Below, in pieces: positions 34,776-44,661 of a DNA stretch of 48,110 nucleotides. Each line of letters starts with the position of its first letter. Positions within the stretch are counted from its first letter, which is position 1. The notes under the pieces are model-generated. The model ran no database searches, was not told where the DNA came from, and saw only the letters and a list, made by a program, of their open reading frames with translations. The stretch is from the NCBI GenBank assembly GCA_024709955.1, contig JANJVS010000186.1, forward strand, positions 1-48,110, read 5' to 3'. The translations under genes and the position numbers were made by a program. This stretch comes from Rhodocyclaceae bacterium. GTDB lineage: Bacteria > Pseudomonadota > Gammaproteobacteria > Burkholderiales > Rhodocyclaceae.

Positions 34776-34881
34776 CGCCCCCCCCTCCCAGCCTCTCCTC
34801 GCGGGGAGGTGACGGGTGTTCGTCGCTGCGCGACTCCGGCCTGTGGATCACGCCGCCCTTGGGGCGGCCCTGCGGTCGGCG
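34776..34881 (-). other. hairpin-rich gap between ptsH and ptsI
   Basis: It holds a GCCGCCC-TTG-GGGCGGC hairpin (34852-34868), a CTCCTCGCGGGGAG fold near 34794 and a run of eight or so C/G. Gaps between the other genes of this operon are only 4-10 bases. It may be a repeat unit or a processing site; only one copy is seen here. Confidence 0.4.
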
Positions 34882-35151
34882 TCATTCATCCTCCCCGAAG
34901 CGGCCGGCGATCAGCGCCAGCAGCGCGGCGAGGGCCGCGTCGGCCTGCTCGCCGTCGGTATCCACGGTGACGGTGCTGCCCTTGCCGGCGGCCAGCATCA
35001 TCACGCCCATGATGCTCTTGGCGTTGATGCGGCGGCCGTTGCGCTCCATCCAGACCTCGCAGGGGAAGCTGCCGGCGAGCTGGGTGAGCTTGGCGGAGGC
35101 GCGGGCATGCAGGCCCAGCTTGTTGACGATTTCGGCTTCGGCGCGCGGCAT
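34882..35151 (-). CDS. ptsH: PTS phosphocarrier HPr
   Basis: This 89-residue protein has active His15 (KLGLHARASAKL) and the regulatory-type Ser46 (NAKSIMGVM). It accepts phosphate from EI and gives it to IIA. A Ser46 site is notable because HPr kinase genes occur in many betaproteobacteria. It is 10 bases after the IIA gene. Confidence 0.96.
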   Translation of the reverse strand: MPRAEAEIVNKLGLHARASAKLTQLAGSFPCEVWMERNGRRINAKSIMGVMMLAAGKGSTVTVDTDGEQADAALAALLALIAGRFGEDE

Positions 35152-35161
35152 GATGGAGCGG

Positions 35162-35551
35162 TCAGTGTCGGAGCATGTTGAGGACGCCGTCGCGGCCGCC
35201 GCCGGTGGCGCGGGAGAGCAGGGTCTCCATGCCCTTGTCGCGGTAGTTGATGGCGCGCAGCAGCATCGGCAGGTTGGCGCCGGCGAGGCCCTCGACGCGG
35301 CCGGCTTCGAGCAGCTTGGCGGCGAGGTTGGAGGGCGAGGCGCCGTAGATGTCGGTGATGATCAGCACGCCCTCGCCGCTGTCCACGAGGTCGAGCATCT
35401 TGCGCGCCAGCGGCAGCAGATCGGTGGGATCGTCGCCGGCCGCGACGCCGAGCTGCAGCAGCTGTTCGGGGCGCTTGTTGAGCACGTGGCAGGCGCACTG
35501 GATCAGCGATTCGCCGAGGGTTTCGTGGGTGATGAGCAGCAGACCAATCAT
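35162..35551 (-). CDS. PTS mannose-class IIA protein
   Basis: This 129-residue single IIA domain has phospho-His9 (LLLITHETLGESL) and GVLIITDIYGASPSNLAAKLL, typical of EIIA-Man. There is no IIB, IIC or IID partner here. In Rhodocyclales and Neisseria such a lone IIA heads ptsH-ptsI and is thought to be regulatory. It lies 9 bases after apbE. Confidence 0.93.
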   Translation of the reverse strand: MIGLLLITHETLGESLIQCACHVLNKRPEQLLQLGVAAGDDPTDLLPLARKMLDLVDSGEGVLIITDIYGASPSNLAAKLLEAGRVEGLAGANLPMLLRAINYRDKGMETLLSRATGGGRDGVLNMLRH

Positions 35552-35560
35552 GGGGCGCGA

Positions 35561-36598
35561 TTATGGCACGACGGCAACCGCCGGATTGGCGGGCTCGAAG
35601 CTCAGCCTTTGCCTCATGGCGGTGGTGGCGAAGAGCTTCCCCTCGGCATCGACGCGCAACACCTGCGCGCTATCGAGTTTCTTCGCCAGCGCCGCCCAGT
35701 CGTCACCGGCGACGAACAGCGGCTTCGACAGCACGTCGGAGAGCATGCCGGCCTCGGGGCCCGGCGGGATCAGCACCGTCACGGCGCGCGTGCCGACGGC
35801 CGGTTCACCCGTGCGCGGGTCGATCAGGTGGCTGTAGCGGCGGCCCGCCAGTTCGAAGAAGCGCTGGTAGTCGCCCGAGGTGCCGATGGCTTCGCCGTCG
35901 CGCAGCTCCAGCGTCGCCAGCGGCGCGCCGCCGGCCTCCTCGGCGCGCGGGTGGCGGATGCCGACGCGCCAGGGCTGGCCGCCCTTGCTGCCCAGCGCCA
36001 GCACGTTGCCGCCGATGTTGATGAGCGCATTGCCGATGCCGCGCGCCTTGAAGACCGCCGCGGCACGGTCGAGGGCCACGCCCTTGAGATAGCCGCCGAA
36101 GTCGAGGGCGACCGCAATGTCGGCGCTGGTGACACGGTTCCCTTCGACTGTGAGCTTGGCGACCGACGGCCGGGCGGCGACGAGTCTGGCCAGCGCGGCG
36201 GGATCGGGCAGCGCCGGCTTGAATTCGTCGTCGTGGAAGCCCCAGAGGGCGACCAGACGGCCGATGCCGGGGTCGAACAGATGGTCGCCGCGGGCCGCCA
36301 GGTCCCGCGCCTGGCGGATCAGGCCGGCGAGTTCGGGCGAGACCTCGTGCGGCTTGCCGGCGGCGATGGCGTCGTTCAGGGCCGTGAGCTCGGAGGGCTG
36401 CCAGGCGTGATAGGCGCGGTGCAGGCGGTCGAACTCGCGCAGCACCTCGCCCATGGCGGCGTGCGCTTCCACCTCGGAGGCGCCCCAGACCAGCACCTCG
36501 ACGCGCGTGCCGAAGACGTAGGCCTCCTGGCCGACGGGCGCCGGCTTGCCGCAGGCGGCGAGCAGCAGGGCAAGGCAGAGCAGAATCAGCTGGCGCAT
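35561..36598 (-). CDS. apbE: ApbE, FAD:protein FMN transferase (lipoprotein)
   Basis: This 345-residue protein has a lipoprotein signal with lipobox LLAAC (Cys16). The ApbE domain has YHAWQPSELTALND, ALDFGGYLKGVALDRAA, NALINIGGNVLALG and RRYSHLIDPRTGEP. It attaches FMN covalently to periplasmic-side flavoproteins such as NqrB/C or RnfG. It lies 4 bases after gshA; the reason for that pairing is unclear. Confidence 0.94.
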   Translation of the reverse strand: MRQLILLCLALLLAACGKPAPVGQEAYVFGTRVEVLVWGASEVEAHAAMGEVLREFDRLHRAYHAWQPSELTALNDAIAAGKPHEVSPELAGLIRQARDLAARGDHLFDPGIGRLVALWGFHDDEFKPALPDPAALARLVAARPSVAKLTVEGNRVTSADIAVALDFGGYLKGVALDRAAAVFKARGIGNALINIGGNVLALGSKGGQPWRVGIRHPRAEEAGGAPLATLELRDGEAIGTSGDYQRFFELAGRRYSHLIDPRTGEPAVGTRAVTVLIPPGPEAGMLSDVLSKPLFVAGDDWAALAKKLDSAQVLRVDAEGKLFATTAMRQRLSFEPANPAVAVVP

Positions 36599-36602
36599 GG
36601 AC

Positions 36603-37889
36603 TCATGCGTCGGCGTTCTGCTCCAGTTCGCGGGCGGCGGCGAGCAGGGCCAGGCGGGCGACGACGCCGTAGGCGTAGAAGCGGTTGGGCGGCGCGTCGG
36701 GAGCCTGGGCGGAGTCCGGCACGCTGCAGCCGGTCTCGAAGGCGAGCGGCTTGAAGTGCATGCCCGGGGCGTTGAGGTTCTCGTCGATGCCGCGCTGGCC
36801 ATGGACGCGGTAGAAGCCGCCGACCACGTAGCGGTCGATCATGTAGACCACCGGCTCGGCGGCGCCTTCATCCACGCGCTCGCAGGTCGGCACGCCTTCC
36901 TGGATGATGACCTCGCTGACCTGCAGGCCCTCCTTGACCACGGCCATCTTGTTGCGCTGGCGGCGGTTGAGGTCCTTGACCTCGCTGGCGTCCTTGACGG
37001 TCATGATGCCCATGCCGTAGGTGCCGGCGTCGGCCTTGACGACGACGAAGGGCGTGGCGGCGATGCCGTATTCCTTGTACTTGGCGCGGATGCGGTAGAG
37101 CAGGGCGTCCACGTTGGCCGCCAGGCAGTCCATGCCGTTCTTTTCCTGGAAGTTCACCTGGCCGCAGGTCTCGAATTCCGGGTCGAGCAGCCAGGGGTCG
37201 ATACCGATCAGCGCGGCGAATTCCCGGGCCACCTGGCGATAGGCGGCGAAGTGGCGCGACTTGCGGCGCACATGCCAGCCGGCGTGGAGCGGCGGCAGCA
37301 CGAACTGCTCGTGCAGGTTTTCCAGGATGGCCGGCACGCCCGCCGAGAGGTCGTTGTTGAGCAGGATCGCGCAGGGATCGAAATCGTCGAGGCCGAGGCG
37401 ACGGCCGGATGGGCCGAGGCGCTTCAAGGGCTCCAGGGTCAGGCTCTGGCCGTCGGGCAGGTCGAGCACGGTCGGCCGGTCGATCTCCGGCAGCAGCGAG
37501 CCGATGCGCACGTGCAGGCCGGTGTGGCGCAGGATGGCCGCCAGGCGCGCGACGTTGGCGAGGTAGAACTGGTTGCGCGTGTGGTTCTCCGGCACGATCA
37601 GCAGATTCTTCGCCTCGGGGCAGATCTTTTCGATCGCCGTCATCGCCGCCTGTACGCAGAGGGGCAGGAAGGCGGGGTTGAGGTTGTTGAAGCCGCCGGG
37701 GAACAGGTTGGTGTCCACCGGCGCGAGCTTGAAGCAGCTGTTGCGCAGGTCCACCGAGCAGTAGAAGGGCGGCGTGTGCTCCAGCCACTGGCCGCGCAGC
37801 CAGCGCTCGATTTCGGTCTCGGCGTCGAGGAAGCGCTTTTCGAGGGCCAGCAGGGGCCCGGTGAGCGCGGTGGTGAGATGGGGAACCAT
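36603..37889 (-). CDS. gshA: glutamate-cysteine ligase (proteobacterial type)
   Basis: This 428-residue protein reads VDLRNSCFKLAPVDTNLFPGGFNNLNPAF, PENHTRNQFYLANVARLAAILRHTG, ILLNNDLSAGVP and VVVKADAGTYGMGIMTV. This set is typical of the separate GshA family found in betaproteobacteria and cyanobacteria-related groups rather than the E. coli form. It makes gamma-glutamylcysteine for glutathione. ATG 37889 begins the conserved region. It heads the minus-strand run gshA-apbE-IIA-ptsH-ptsI and is divergent from the ABC-F gene. Confidence 0.92.
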   Translation of the reverse strand: MVPHLTTALTGPLLALEKRFLDAETEIERWLRGQWLEHTPPFYCSVDLRNSCFKLAPVDTNLFPGGFNNLNPAFLPLCVQAAMTAIEKICPEAKNLLIVPENHTRNQFYLANVARLAAILRHTGLHVRIGSLLPEIDRPTVLDLPDGQSLTLEPLKRLGPSGRRLGLDDFDPCAILLNNDLSAGVPAILENLHEQFVLPPLHAGWHVRRKSRHFAAYRQVAREFAALIGIDPWLLDPEFETCGQVNFQEKNGMDCLAANVDALLYRIRAKYKEYGIAATPFVVVKADAGTYGMGIMTVKDASEVKDLNRRQRNKMAVVKEGLQVSEVIIQEGVPTCERVDEGAAEPVVYMIDRYVVGGFYRVHGQRGIDENLNAPGMHFKPLAFETGCSVPDSAQAPDAPPNRFYAYGVVARLALLAAARELEQNADA

Positions 37890-38015
37890 GAAGAAAATGG
37901 CGTGATAAGACCGCTTGATCTTACACCAGGGCCGGGGCGGGCTCCGCGGGCGCGGGCGTAGAATCCGCGCCTTTCCCCGCAACCCAGCGCCGTTCCGGCA
38001 CCCGGATTCCTTCCC

Positions 38016-39902
<1,887 letters not shown>

Positions 39903-39905
<3 letters not shown>

Positions 39906-40001
39906 CTGAAACTAGCTACTTATTATCAATTAGTAATAGATTTGCCCGATTCTGACATCGGAATAATTTGTCCCCTCCGGCATTGGGGGGTCGGGCATAA
40001 T
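39903..40001 (+). promoter_or_regulatory. AT-rich control region of the chemoreceptor gene
   Basis: The stretch 39903-39967 is strikingly AT-rich for this genome and holds two small dyads (TAGCT...AGCTA at 39903-39918 and TATTA...TAATA at 39921-39938). CATAAT at 39996-40001 could be a -10, but no good -35 is found at 16-18 bases, so an activator or another sigma factor may be involved. Confidence 0.35.
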
Positions 40002-40045
40002 CGCGCCCGCCACAAGGGTAATTTCACCTATCGGAGAGCACTCAC

Positions 40046-41170
40046 ATGTTCGGCGGGTCACGCAGGGAAATCGAGTCGTTGCGCCAGGCGCTGGCGGATG
40101 CCAACGCGCGCGAGCAGGCGGCGGGCGAGCGCATCGCCGCGCTGGAAGGGGAACTGGCCGCGGTACAGGCCGACGGCGAGACCAGCCGGCAGCGCGTGCG
40201 TTTCTTCGAGGAGATCGTCAAGTATCTCCACGAGTACGGCGAGTCCACCAAGTCGGTGCAGGCCAGCATGGCCGCGATGGCCCAGGCCCTGCGCGAGGAG
40301 ACCAAGGAGGCCGTCAAGGCCGCCGGCGAGACCGCCCTGAGCCAGCAGACGGTGCAGCGGCTCAACACCCACATCGGCGAGCTGACCGAGCGCGCCCAGG
40401 CGAGCGCGGCCTCCATCGACCAGCTGCACGAGCGCACCGGACGCATCAACGGCATCGTCCAGCTGATCAAGGAGATCGCCGACCAGACCAACCTGCTGGC
40501 CTTGAACGCCGCCATCGAGGCGGCGCGCGCCGGCGAGCAGGGCCGCGGCTTCGCGGTGGTGGCCGACGAGGTGCGCAAGCTCGCCGAGCGCACCACCGCC
40601 TCCACCGCCGAGATTTCCGCGCTGGTGGCGCGCGTGCAGGAGCAGGCGTCCCAGCTCAAGCAGCAGTCCGAGGTCAATCCCGAGGAGATGGCGGTGATCC
40701 GCCAGGACGGCGAGGCGGCCTTCGCCAGCATCGACGGCCTGCTCGGCATTTCGCAGCACATGACCCAGGCGGTCGCCGCCACGGCGCTGCGCAGCTTCGT
40801 CGAGACCGCCAAGGAGGACCACCTGGTGTTCAAGATGGAGATCTACCGCGTCTTTCTCGGCGTTTCCGACAAGGGGCCGGACGACTTCGCCAGCCATACC
40901 GCCTGCCGTCTCGGCAAGTGGTACTACGAGGGCGACGGCAAGACCTGCTTCTCCCAGCTGCCCGGCTATGCCGCCGTCGAGCCGCCGCACGTGCGCGTGC
41001 ATGGCCACGGCAAGGCGGCGGTGCAGGCCTACCGCGCCGGCGATTTCGCGCGCGGCCTCACCGAGCTCGGCGAGATGGAGCGGGCGAGCATGGACGTGCT
41101 CAACCACCTCGAAACCATGGCCAACTCCGGCGAGCGCGATCCCGGCATTCTCTGCACCAGCGACCTCTAG
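40046..41170 (+). CDS. cytosolic methyl-accepting chemotaxis protein with CZB domain
   Basis: This 374-residue protein has no membrane segment. After an N-terminal coiled coil (about 1-60) comes a short signalling hairpin with the receptor tip [43 protein letters not shown]. The C-terminal CZB zinc-binding domain has the pattern [28 protein letters not shown] and [14 protein letters not shown], with the His and Cys ligands. CZB receptors sense zinc or oxidants such as hypochlorous acid through the reactive Cys. GGAGAG precedes the ATG. Confidence 0.95.
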   Translation: MFGGSRREIESLRQALADANAREQAAGERIAALEGELAAVQADGETSRQRVRFFEEIVKYLHEYGESTKSVQASMAAMAQALREETKEAVKAAGETALSQQTVQRLNTHIGELTERAQASAASIDQLHERTGRINGIVQLIKEIADQTNLLALNAAIEAARAGEQGRGFAVVADEVRKLAERTTASTAEISALVARVQEQASQLKQQSEVNPEEMAVIRQDGEAAFASIDGLLGISQHMTQAVAATALRSFVETAKEDHLVFKMEIYRVFLGVSDKGPDDFASHTACRLGKWYYEGDGKTCFSQLPGYAAVEPPHVRVHGHGKAAVQAYRAGDFARGLTELGEMERASMDVLNHLETMANSGERDPGILCTSDL

Positions 41171-41219
41171 CCGGCGGCGGCTGCAGTAGAATCGCGGCTT
41201 TTCTTTCCCGGAGTCCGCC

Positions 41220-41828
41220 GTGCAGCTGGTTTGTCTCGACCTCGAAGGGGTGCTCGTCCCCGAAATCTGGATCGAATTCGCCGAGCGCACCAGCATTCCC
41301 GAGCTGCGCCGCACCACGCGCGACGAGCCCGACTACGACAAGCTGATGAGCTACCGGCTCGACCTGCTGAGGAGCCACAAGCTCGGCCTGCCGGACATCC
41401 AGAAGGTCATCGCCGCGATGGGGCCGATGGCGGGCGCCAAGGAGTTCCTCGACGCCCTGCGCCGCGACTACCAGGTCGTGATCCTCTCCGACACCTTCTA
41501 CGAGTTCGCCATGCCGCTGATGGCGCAGCTCGGCATGCCGACGCTGTTCTGCCACAAGCTGGAGGCCGACCTCGAGGGCTTCCTGGTGAATTACCACCTG
41601 CGCATGCCGAACCAGAAGAAGGAGGCGGTGCAGCGCTTCAAGGAACTCAACTTCAAGGTGATCGCCGCCGGCGATTCCTACAACGACACGGCGATGCTCG
41701 GCGAGGCGCACGCCGGCATCCTGTTCCACCCGCCGCGGAACGTCATCGACGAGTTCCCGCAGTTCCCCGTGGCCCTGAGCTACGCCGAACTGCGTGACGA
41801 GATCGACAAGGCGTCCGCCCGTATTTGA
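41220..41828 (+). CDS. thrH: ThrH, phosphoserine phosphatase / homoserine phosphotransferase
   Basis: This 202-residue HAD-family enzyme has the Asp7 nucleophile in CLDLEGVLVPEIWIEFAE, VVILSDTFYEFAMPLMAQLG and the metal site AAGDSYNDTAMLGEAHAGILF. It is close to Pseudomonas ThrH, which dephosphorylates phosphoserine and can phosphorylate homoserine. The start is GTG (41220), giving the conserved N-terminus. TAGAAT lies about 30 bases upstream. purU follows 1 base after the stop. Confidence 0.94.
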   Translation: MQLVCLDLEGVLVPEIWIEFAERTSIPELRRTTRDEPDYDKLMSYRLDLLRSHKLGLPDIQKVIAAMGPMAGAKEFLDALRRDYQVVILSDTFYEFAMPLMAQLGMPTLFCHKLEADLEGFLVNYHLRMPNQKKEAVQRFKELNFKVIAAGDSYNDTAMLGEAHAGILFHPPRNVIDEFPQFPVALSYAELRDEIDKASARI

Positions 41829-41829
41829 G

Positions 41830-42702
41830 ATGCACAAGGGCCGCTTCTACACCCTCGCCGCCTCCTGCCCGGACCGCACCGGCATCATCGCGCGCGTCAC
41901 CGGCTTCATCGCCGAGCACCAGGGCTGGATACTGGAGTCGAGCTTCCACTCGGACGAAGGCGGCGATGGTGTTCCCGCGCGCTACTTCATGCGCCTGGAG
42001 ATCAAGGCCGATTCGCTGCCCTTCATGCTCAGCGAATTCCGCGCGCGCTTCGCGCCGATCGCCGCCGAGCTGGAGATGGACTGGAAGATCACCGACAGCG
42101 CGGTGAAGAAGCGCGTCGTGATCATGGTGTCGAAGCAGGAACACTGCCTCTACGACCTCTTGGCGCGCTGGCAGTCGAAGGAACTCGACATCGAGATTCC
42201 CTGCGTCATCTCGAACCACGACAGCTTCAAGGGCTTCGTCGAGTGGCACGGCATTCCCTTCCACCACGTGCCGGTGACGGCCGACAACAAGCCGCAGGCC
42301 TTCGCCGAGATCCGGCGCCTGTTCGAGGAGTCGCGCGGCGACACCATGGTGCTGGCGCGCTACATGCAGATTCTCTCGCCCGAGCTGTGCGCCGCCCATC
42401 CGGGCAAGATCCTCAACATCCATCACAGCTTCCTGCCGAGCTTCGTCGGCGCCAAGCCCTACCACCAGGCCTACCAGCGCGGCGTCAAGCTGATCGGCGC
42501 CACCTGCCACTACGTGACGGCGGAGCTGGACCAGGGGCCGATCATCGAGCAGGACGTGATCCGCATCGACCACTCCGATTCGCCCGACGACATGGTGCGC
42601 TACGGCAAGGACATCGAGAAGACCGTGCTGGCGCGCGGCCTGCGCTACCACCTCGAGGACCGCGTCCTCGTCCACGGCAACAAGACCGTGGTGTTCCGCT
42701 GA
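41830..42702 (+). CDS. purU: formyltetrahydrofolate deformylase
   Basis: This 290-residue protein has an N-terminal ACT domain (TLAASCPDRTGIIARVTGFIAEH) and a C-terminal formyltransferase-like domain with the catalytic Asn-His-Asp set: NIHHSFLPSFVGAKPYHQAYQRGVK and HSDSPDDMVRYGKDIE. It releases formate from 10-formyl-THF and balances one-carbon pools. It is coupled to thrH, also tied to serine and one-carbon flow. Confidence 0.95.
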   Translation: MHKGRFYTLAASCPDRTGIIARVTGFIAEHQGWILESSFHSDEGGDGVPARYFMRLEIKADSLPFMLSEFRARFAPIAAELEMDWKITDSAVKKRVVIMVSKQEHCLYDLLARWQSKELDIEIPCVISNHDSFKGFVEWHGIPFHHVPVTADNKPQAFAEIRRLFEESRGDTMVLARYMQILSPELCAAHPGKILNIHHSFLPSFVGAKPYHQAYQRGVKLIGATCHYVTAELDQGPIIEQDVIRIDHSDSPDDMVRYGKDIEKTVLARGLRYHLEDRVLVHGNKTVVFR

Positions 42703-42714
42703 GCGGAGGCCGCC

Positions 42715-43152
42715 GTGGATTGGGAGAAGCTCAAGGCACAGCTGGCGCGGGAGGCGCGCGAATATCTCGCCGACCTGCGCGAGCTGCGCGAGGATCTGAA
42801 GAGCGCCGAGGGCTGGATCGCCGTCGCCCTGACGGTCGCCGCCGTGGTGATCACCGGCATCTGGTTCATCGTCAGCCTCGGCTTCAACCCGGCCAACGAT
42901 CACGTCATGAGCTTCATGCACAAGTTCGGCATGCGCACCTGCCGGCCGATCGACAACTTCAGCGGCGTGGTGATGTTCGTCGACTTCGTGATGATCATCT
43001 TCCTCACCGTGATCTCCCTCGGCAACGTGCTCAACATGATGCGGCGCGTGCGCCAGGGCCTGCCGCGCGAGCCGCGCGACCTGATCGTCTCCACCACGCT
43101 GATGCTGGTCGCCGGCATCGGCGGCATCTTCTTCATGCTCTGGGTCTGCTGA
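42715..43152 (+). CDS. small membrane protein of unknown function
   Basis: This 145-residue protein has a charged, helical N-terminus (MDWEKLKAQLAREAREYLADLRELREDLKSAEGW) and three hydrophobic segments (about 38-58, 82-102 and 122-143). I recognise no family. The start is GTG 42715 after GGAGG. It lies 12 bases after purU and is probably co-transcribed. Confidence 0.75.
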   Translation: MDWEKLKAQLAREAREYLADLRELREDLKSAEGWIAVALTVAAVVITGIWFIVSLGFNPANDHVMSFMHKFGMRTCRPIDNFSGVVMFVDFVMIIFLTVISLGNVLNMMRRVRQGLPREPRDLIVSTTLMLVAGIGGIFFMLWVC

Positions 43153-43171
43153 GGCAGGCAGCTCCCCGTCG

Positions 43172-43196
43172 CACCGCCCCACCAGCACCGACTTTT
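43172..43196 (+). repeat. dispersed 25-bp element, copy 9 (between convergent genes)
   Basis: It reads CACCGCCCCACC, AG, CACCGACTTTT, with three differences from the consensus. It begins 19 bases after the stop of the small membrane protein gene, in that gene's sense direction, and ends 4 bases before the stop of the EAL gene. Confidence 0.75.
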
Positions 43197-43200
43197 CGGC

Positions 43201-44538
43201 TCAGCCGAGCCAGGCGATGTCGCCGCAGAGCACGCAGGGTTCGCCCTGGCGCAGGAAGCCCACCGACAGGGTGACGCACAGTTCCGCCGTGGTGGCCGAG
43301 AGGTAGGGGCGGGTCACCTGTACGCGGTCGAGCTGACGGATCGCGCGCCGGAAGTAGGGGCGGCGCGACCAGCGCGCCTCGCTGGCGTTGGCTAGCGGCC
43401 GGAAGCGGGGGCTCGGGTATGCCGCGCCGCCGCGGTTGCCCCACTTGTTCTCGCCGATCTGCCGGCCGGTGCGGTCGAGCAGATAGCAGAAATTCGCCAG
43501 CGGCAGTTCGAGGAAGCCGGCGCAGGCCTCCTCCGGCGGGCGGCCGGCGGCGATCAGCACCGAGGCATAGCCGAGGGCGTTGCGGTAGGGGGCGATCAGC
43601 TCGTGCTGGCCGACGCTGGCGGCGGCCTCGCGCGTGGTGAAGTCCTGCCACAGGGCGGCGATGCGCTGCCGGGCGTCGGCGCTGTTCTCCGGATGCGGCG
43701 CCGGCCTGGCGAAGTAGTAGCCCTGCACGAAGTCGATGTCGGAATCGAGGGCGATGCGCGCCTGGGTCTCGGTCTCGATGCCTTCCAGCAGCACCAGCGA
43801 GCCGGCCTCGTGCAGCAGGTTGACGATGCGCGGCATCAGCCGGCGCGCGCCGGCGTCGTGTTCCATGCGCACGGCGAAGGAGCGGTCGAGCTTGACGATC
43901 TCGGGGCGCACGGTCCAGACGCGGTCGAAGTTCGAGTGACCGGCGCCGAAGTCGTCGAGGGCGATGAGGAAGCCGGCGGCGCGCAGGCGCTCGACGGTCT
44001 CGGTGAAGCGCGCCTCGTCGCGGATCGCATCCTCCAGCACCTCGATCACCACGTCGTTGGCGGCCAGCCCGGCGTGGGCGAGCAGATCCACCATGAAGCC
44101 GCTCTTCGCCGCCGCGTCGATGAAGACTTCCGGGTGGACGTTGAGGAACAGCCACTGGCGTTCGCCGCCCGGGCGGTTGAGGACGTGCAGCATGCGGGCG
44201 AGGCGGTCGAGGACGACGAGCTCGCCGCGCTGTCGGGCGTCGGCGATCAGCGCCAGCGGCGACAGCGGGCGCTCCTGGGCGTCGCTGGCGCGCAGCAGCC
44301 CCTCGTGGCCGATCACGCGCTGGTGCGAGAGGCTGAAGATCGGCTGGTAGTGGCTGTCCAGCCGGCAGGCGCCGAAGCCGGCGCTCGCCCTGCCGGCGGC
44401 GTCGCGGCGCAGGCGGGCGAGCGCCCGGGCGAAGTCCGTCGTCGGCGCGCGGTCCGGGTCGGGCAGCAAGCAGTCGGGAGGCATGGCGGGTGGCATGGCG
44501 TGGGGCATGACCTGGGACGATGAAAACCGGGGCGTCAT
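43201..44538 (-). CDS. c-di-GMP phosphodiesterase (EAL) with C-terminal Cache/YkuI-C-like sensor
   Basis: This 445-residue protein has an EAL domain at about residues 60-285 with the catalytic set present: GHEGLLRA, LNVHPEVF, VIEVLEDA, ALDDFGAGHSN, VKLDRSF, LEGIETE and FVQGYYFARP. A sensor-like domain follows (FCYLLDRTGRQIGENKWGN, RRPYFRRAI, VTRPYLSATTAELCVTLSV), like the YkuI C-terminal PAS/Cache fold, probably cytoplasmic. It should degrade c-di-GMP under ligand control. It is 123 bases downstream of amtB, separated from it by a terminator. Confidence 0.9.
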   Translation of the reverse strand: MTPRFSSSQVMPHAMPPAMPPDCLLPDPDRAPTTDFARALARLRRDAAGRASAGFGACRLDSHYQPIFSLSHQRVIGHEGLLRASDAQERPLSPLALIADARQRGELVVLDRLARMLHVLNRPGGERQWLFLNVHPEVFIDAAAKSGFMVDLLAHAGLAANDVVIEVLEDAIRDEARFTETVERLRAAGFLIALDDFGAGHSNFDRVWTVRPEIVKLDRSFAVRMEHDAGARRLMPRIVNLLHEAGSLVLLEGIETETQARIALDSDIDFVQGYYFARPAPHPENSADARQRIAALWQDFTTREAAASVGQHELIAPYRNALGYASVLIAAGRPPEEACAGFLELPLANFCYLLDRTGRQIGENKWGNRGGAAYPSPRFRPLANASEARWSRRPYFRRAIRQLDRVQVTRPYLSATTAELCVTLSVGFLRQGEPCVLCGDIAWLG

Positions 44539-44550
44539 GGCGGCGATCAG

Positions 44551-44583
44551 AAAAAAAGGGCGCCCGGTTGGCGGTGGGCGCCC
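44551..44583 (-). terminator. rho-independent terminator of torF-glnK-amtB
   Basis: On the minus strand, GGGCGCCC, a 10-base loop, GGGCGCCC, then seven T. The stem is perfect at 8 bp. It lies about 80 bases after the amtB stop. Confidence 0.93.
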
Positions 44584-44661
44584 GAATCCACTTTGTCAGC
44601 GGAGGGAGGGTAAAGGAGACTGGCTTGCCGTCCCCCGCCGGGGCGGGAGACGGAGGTCGGG

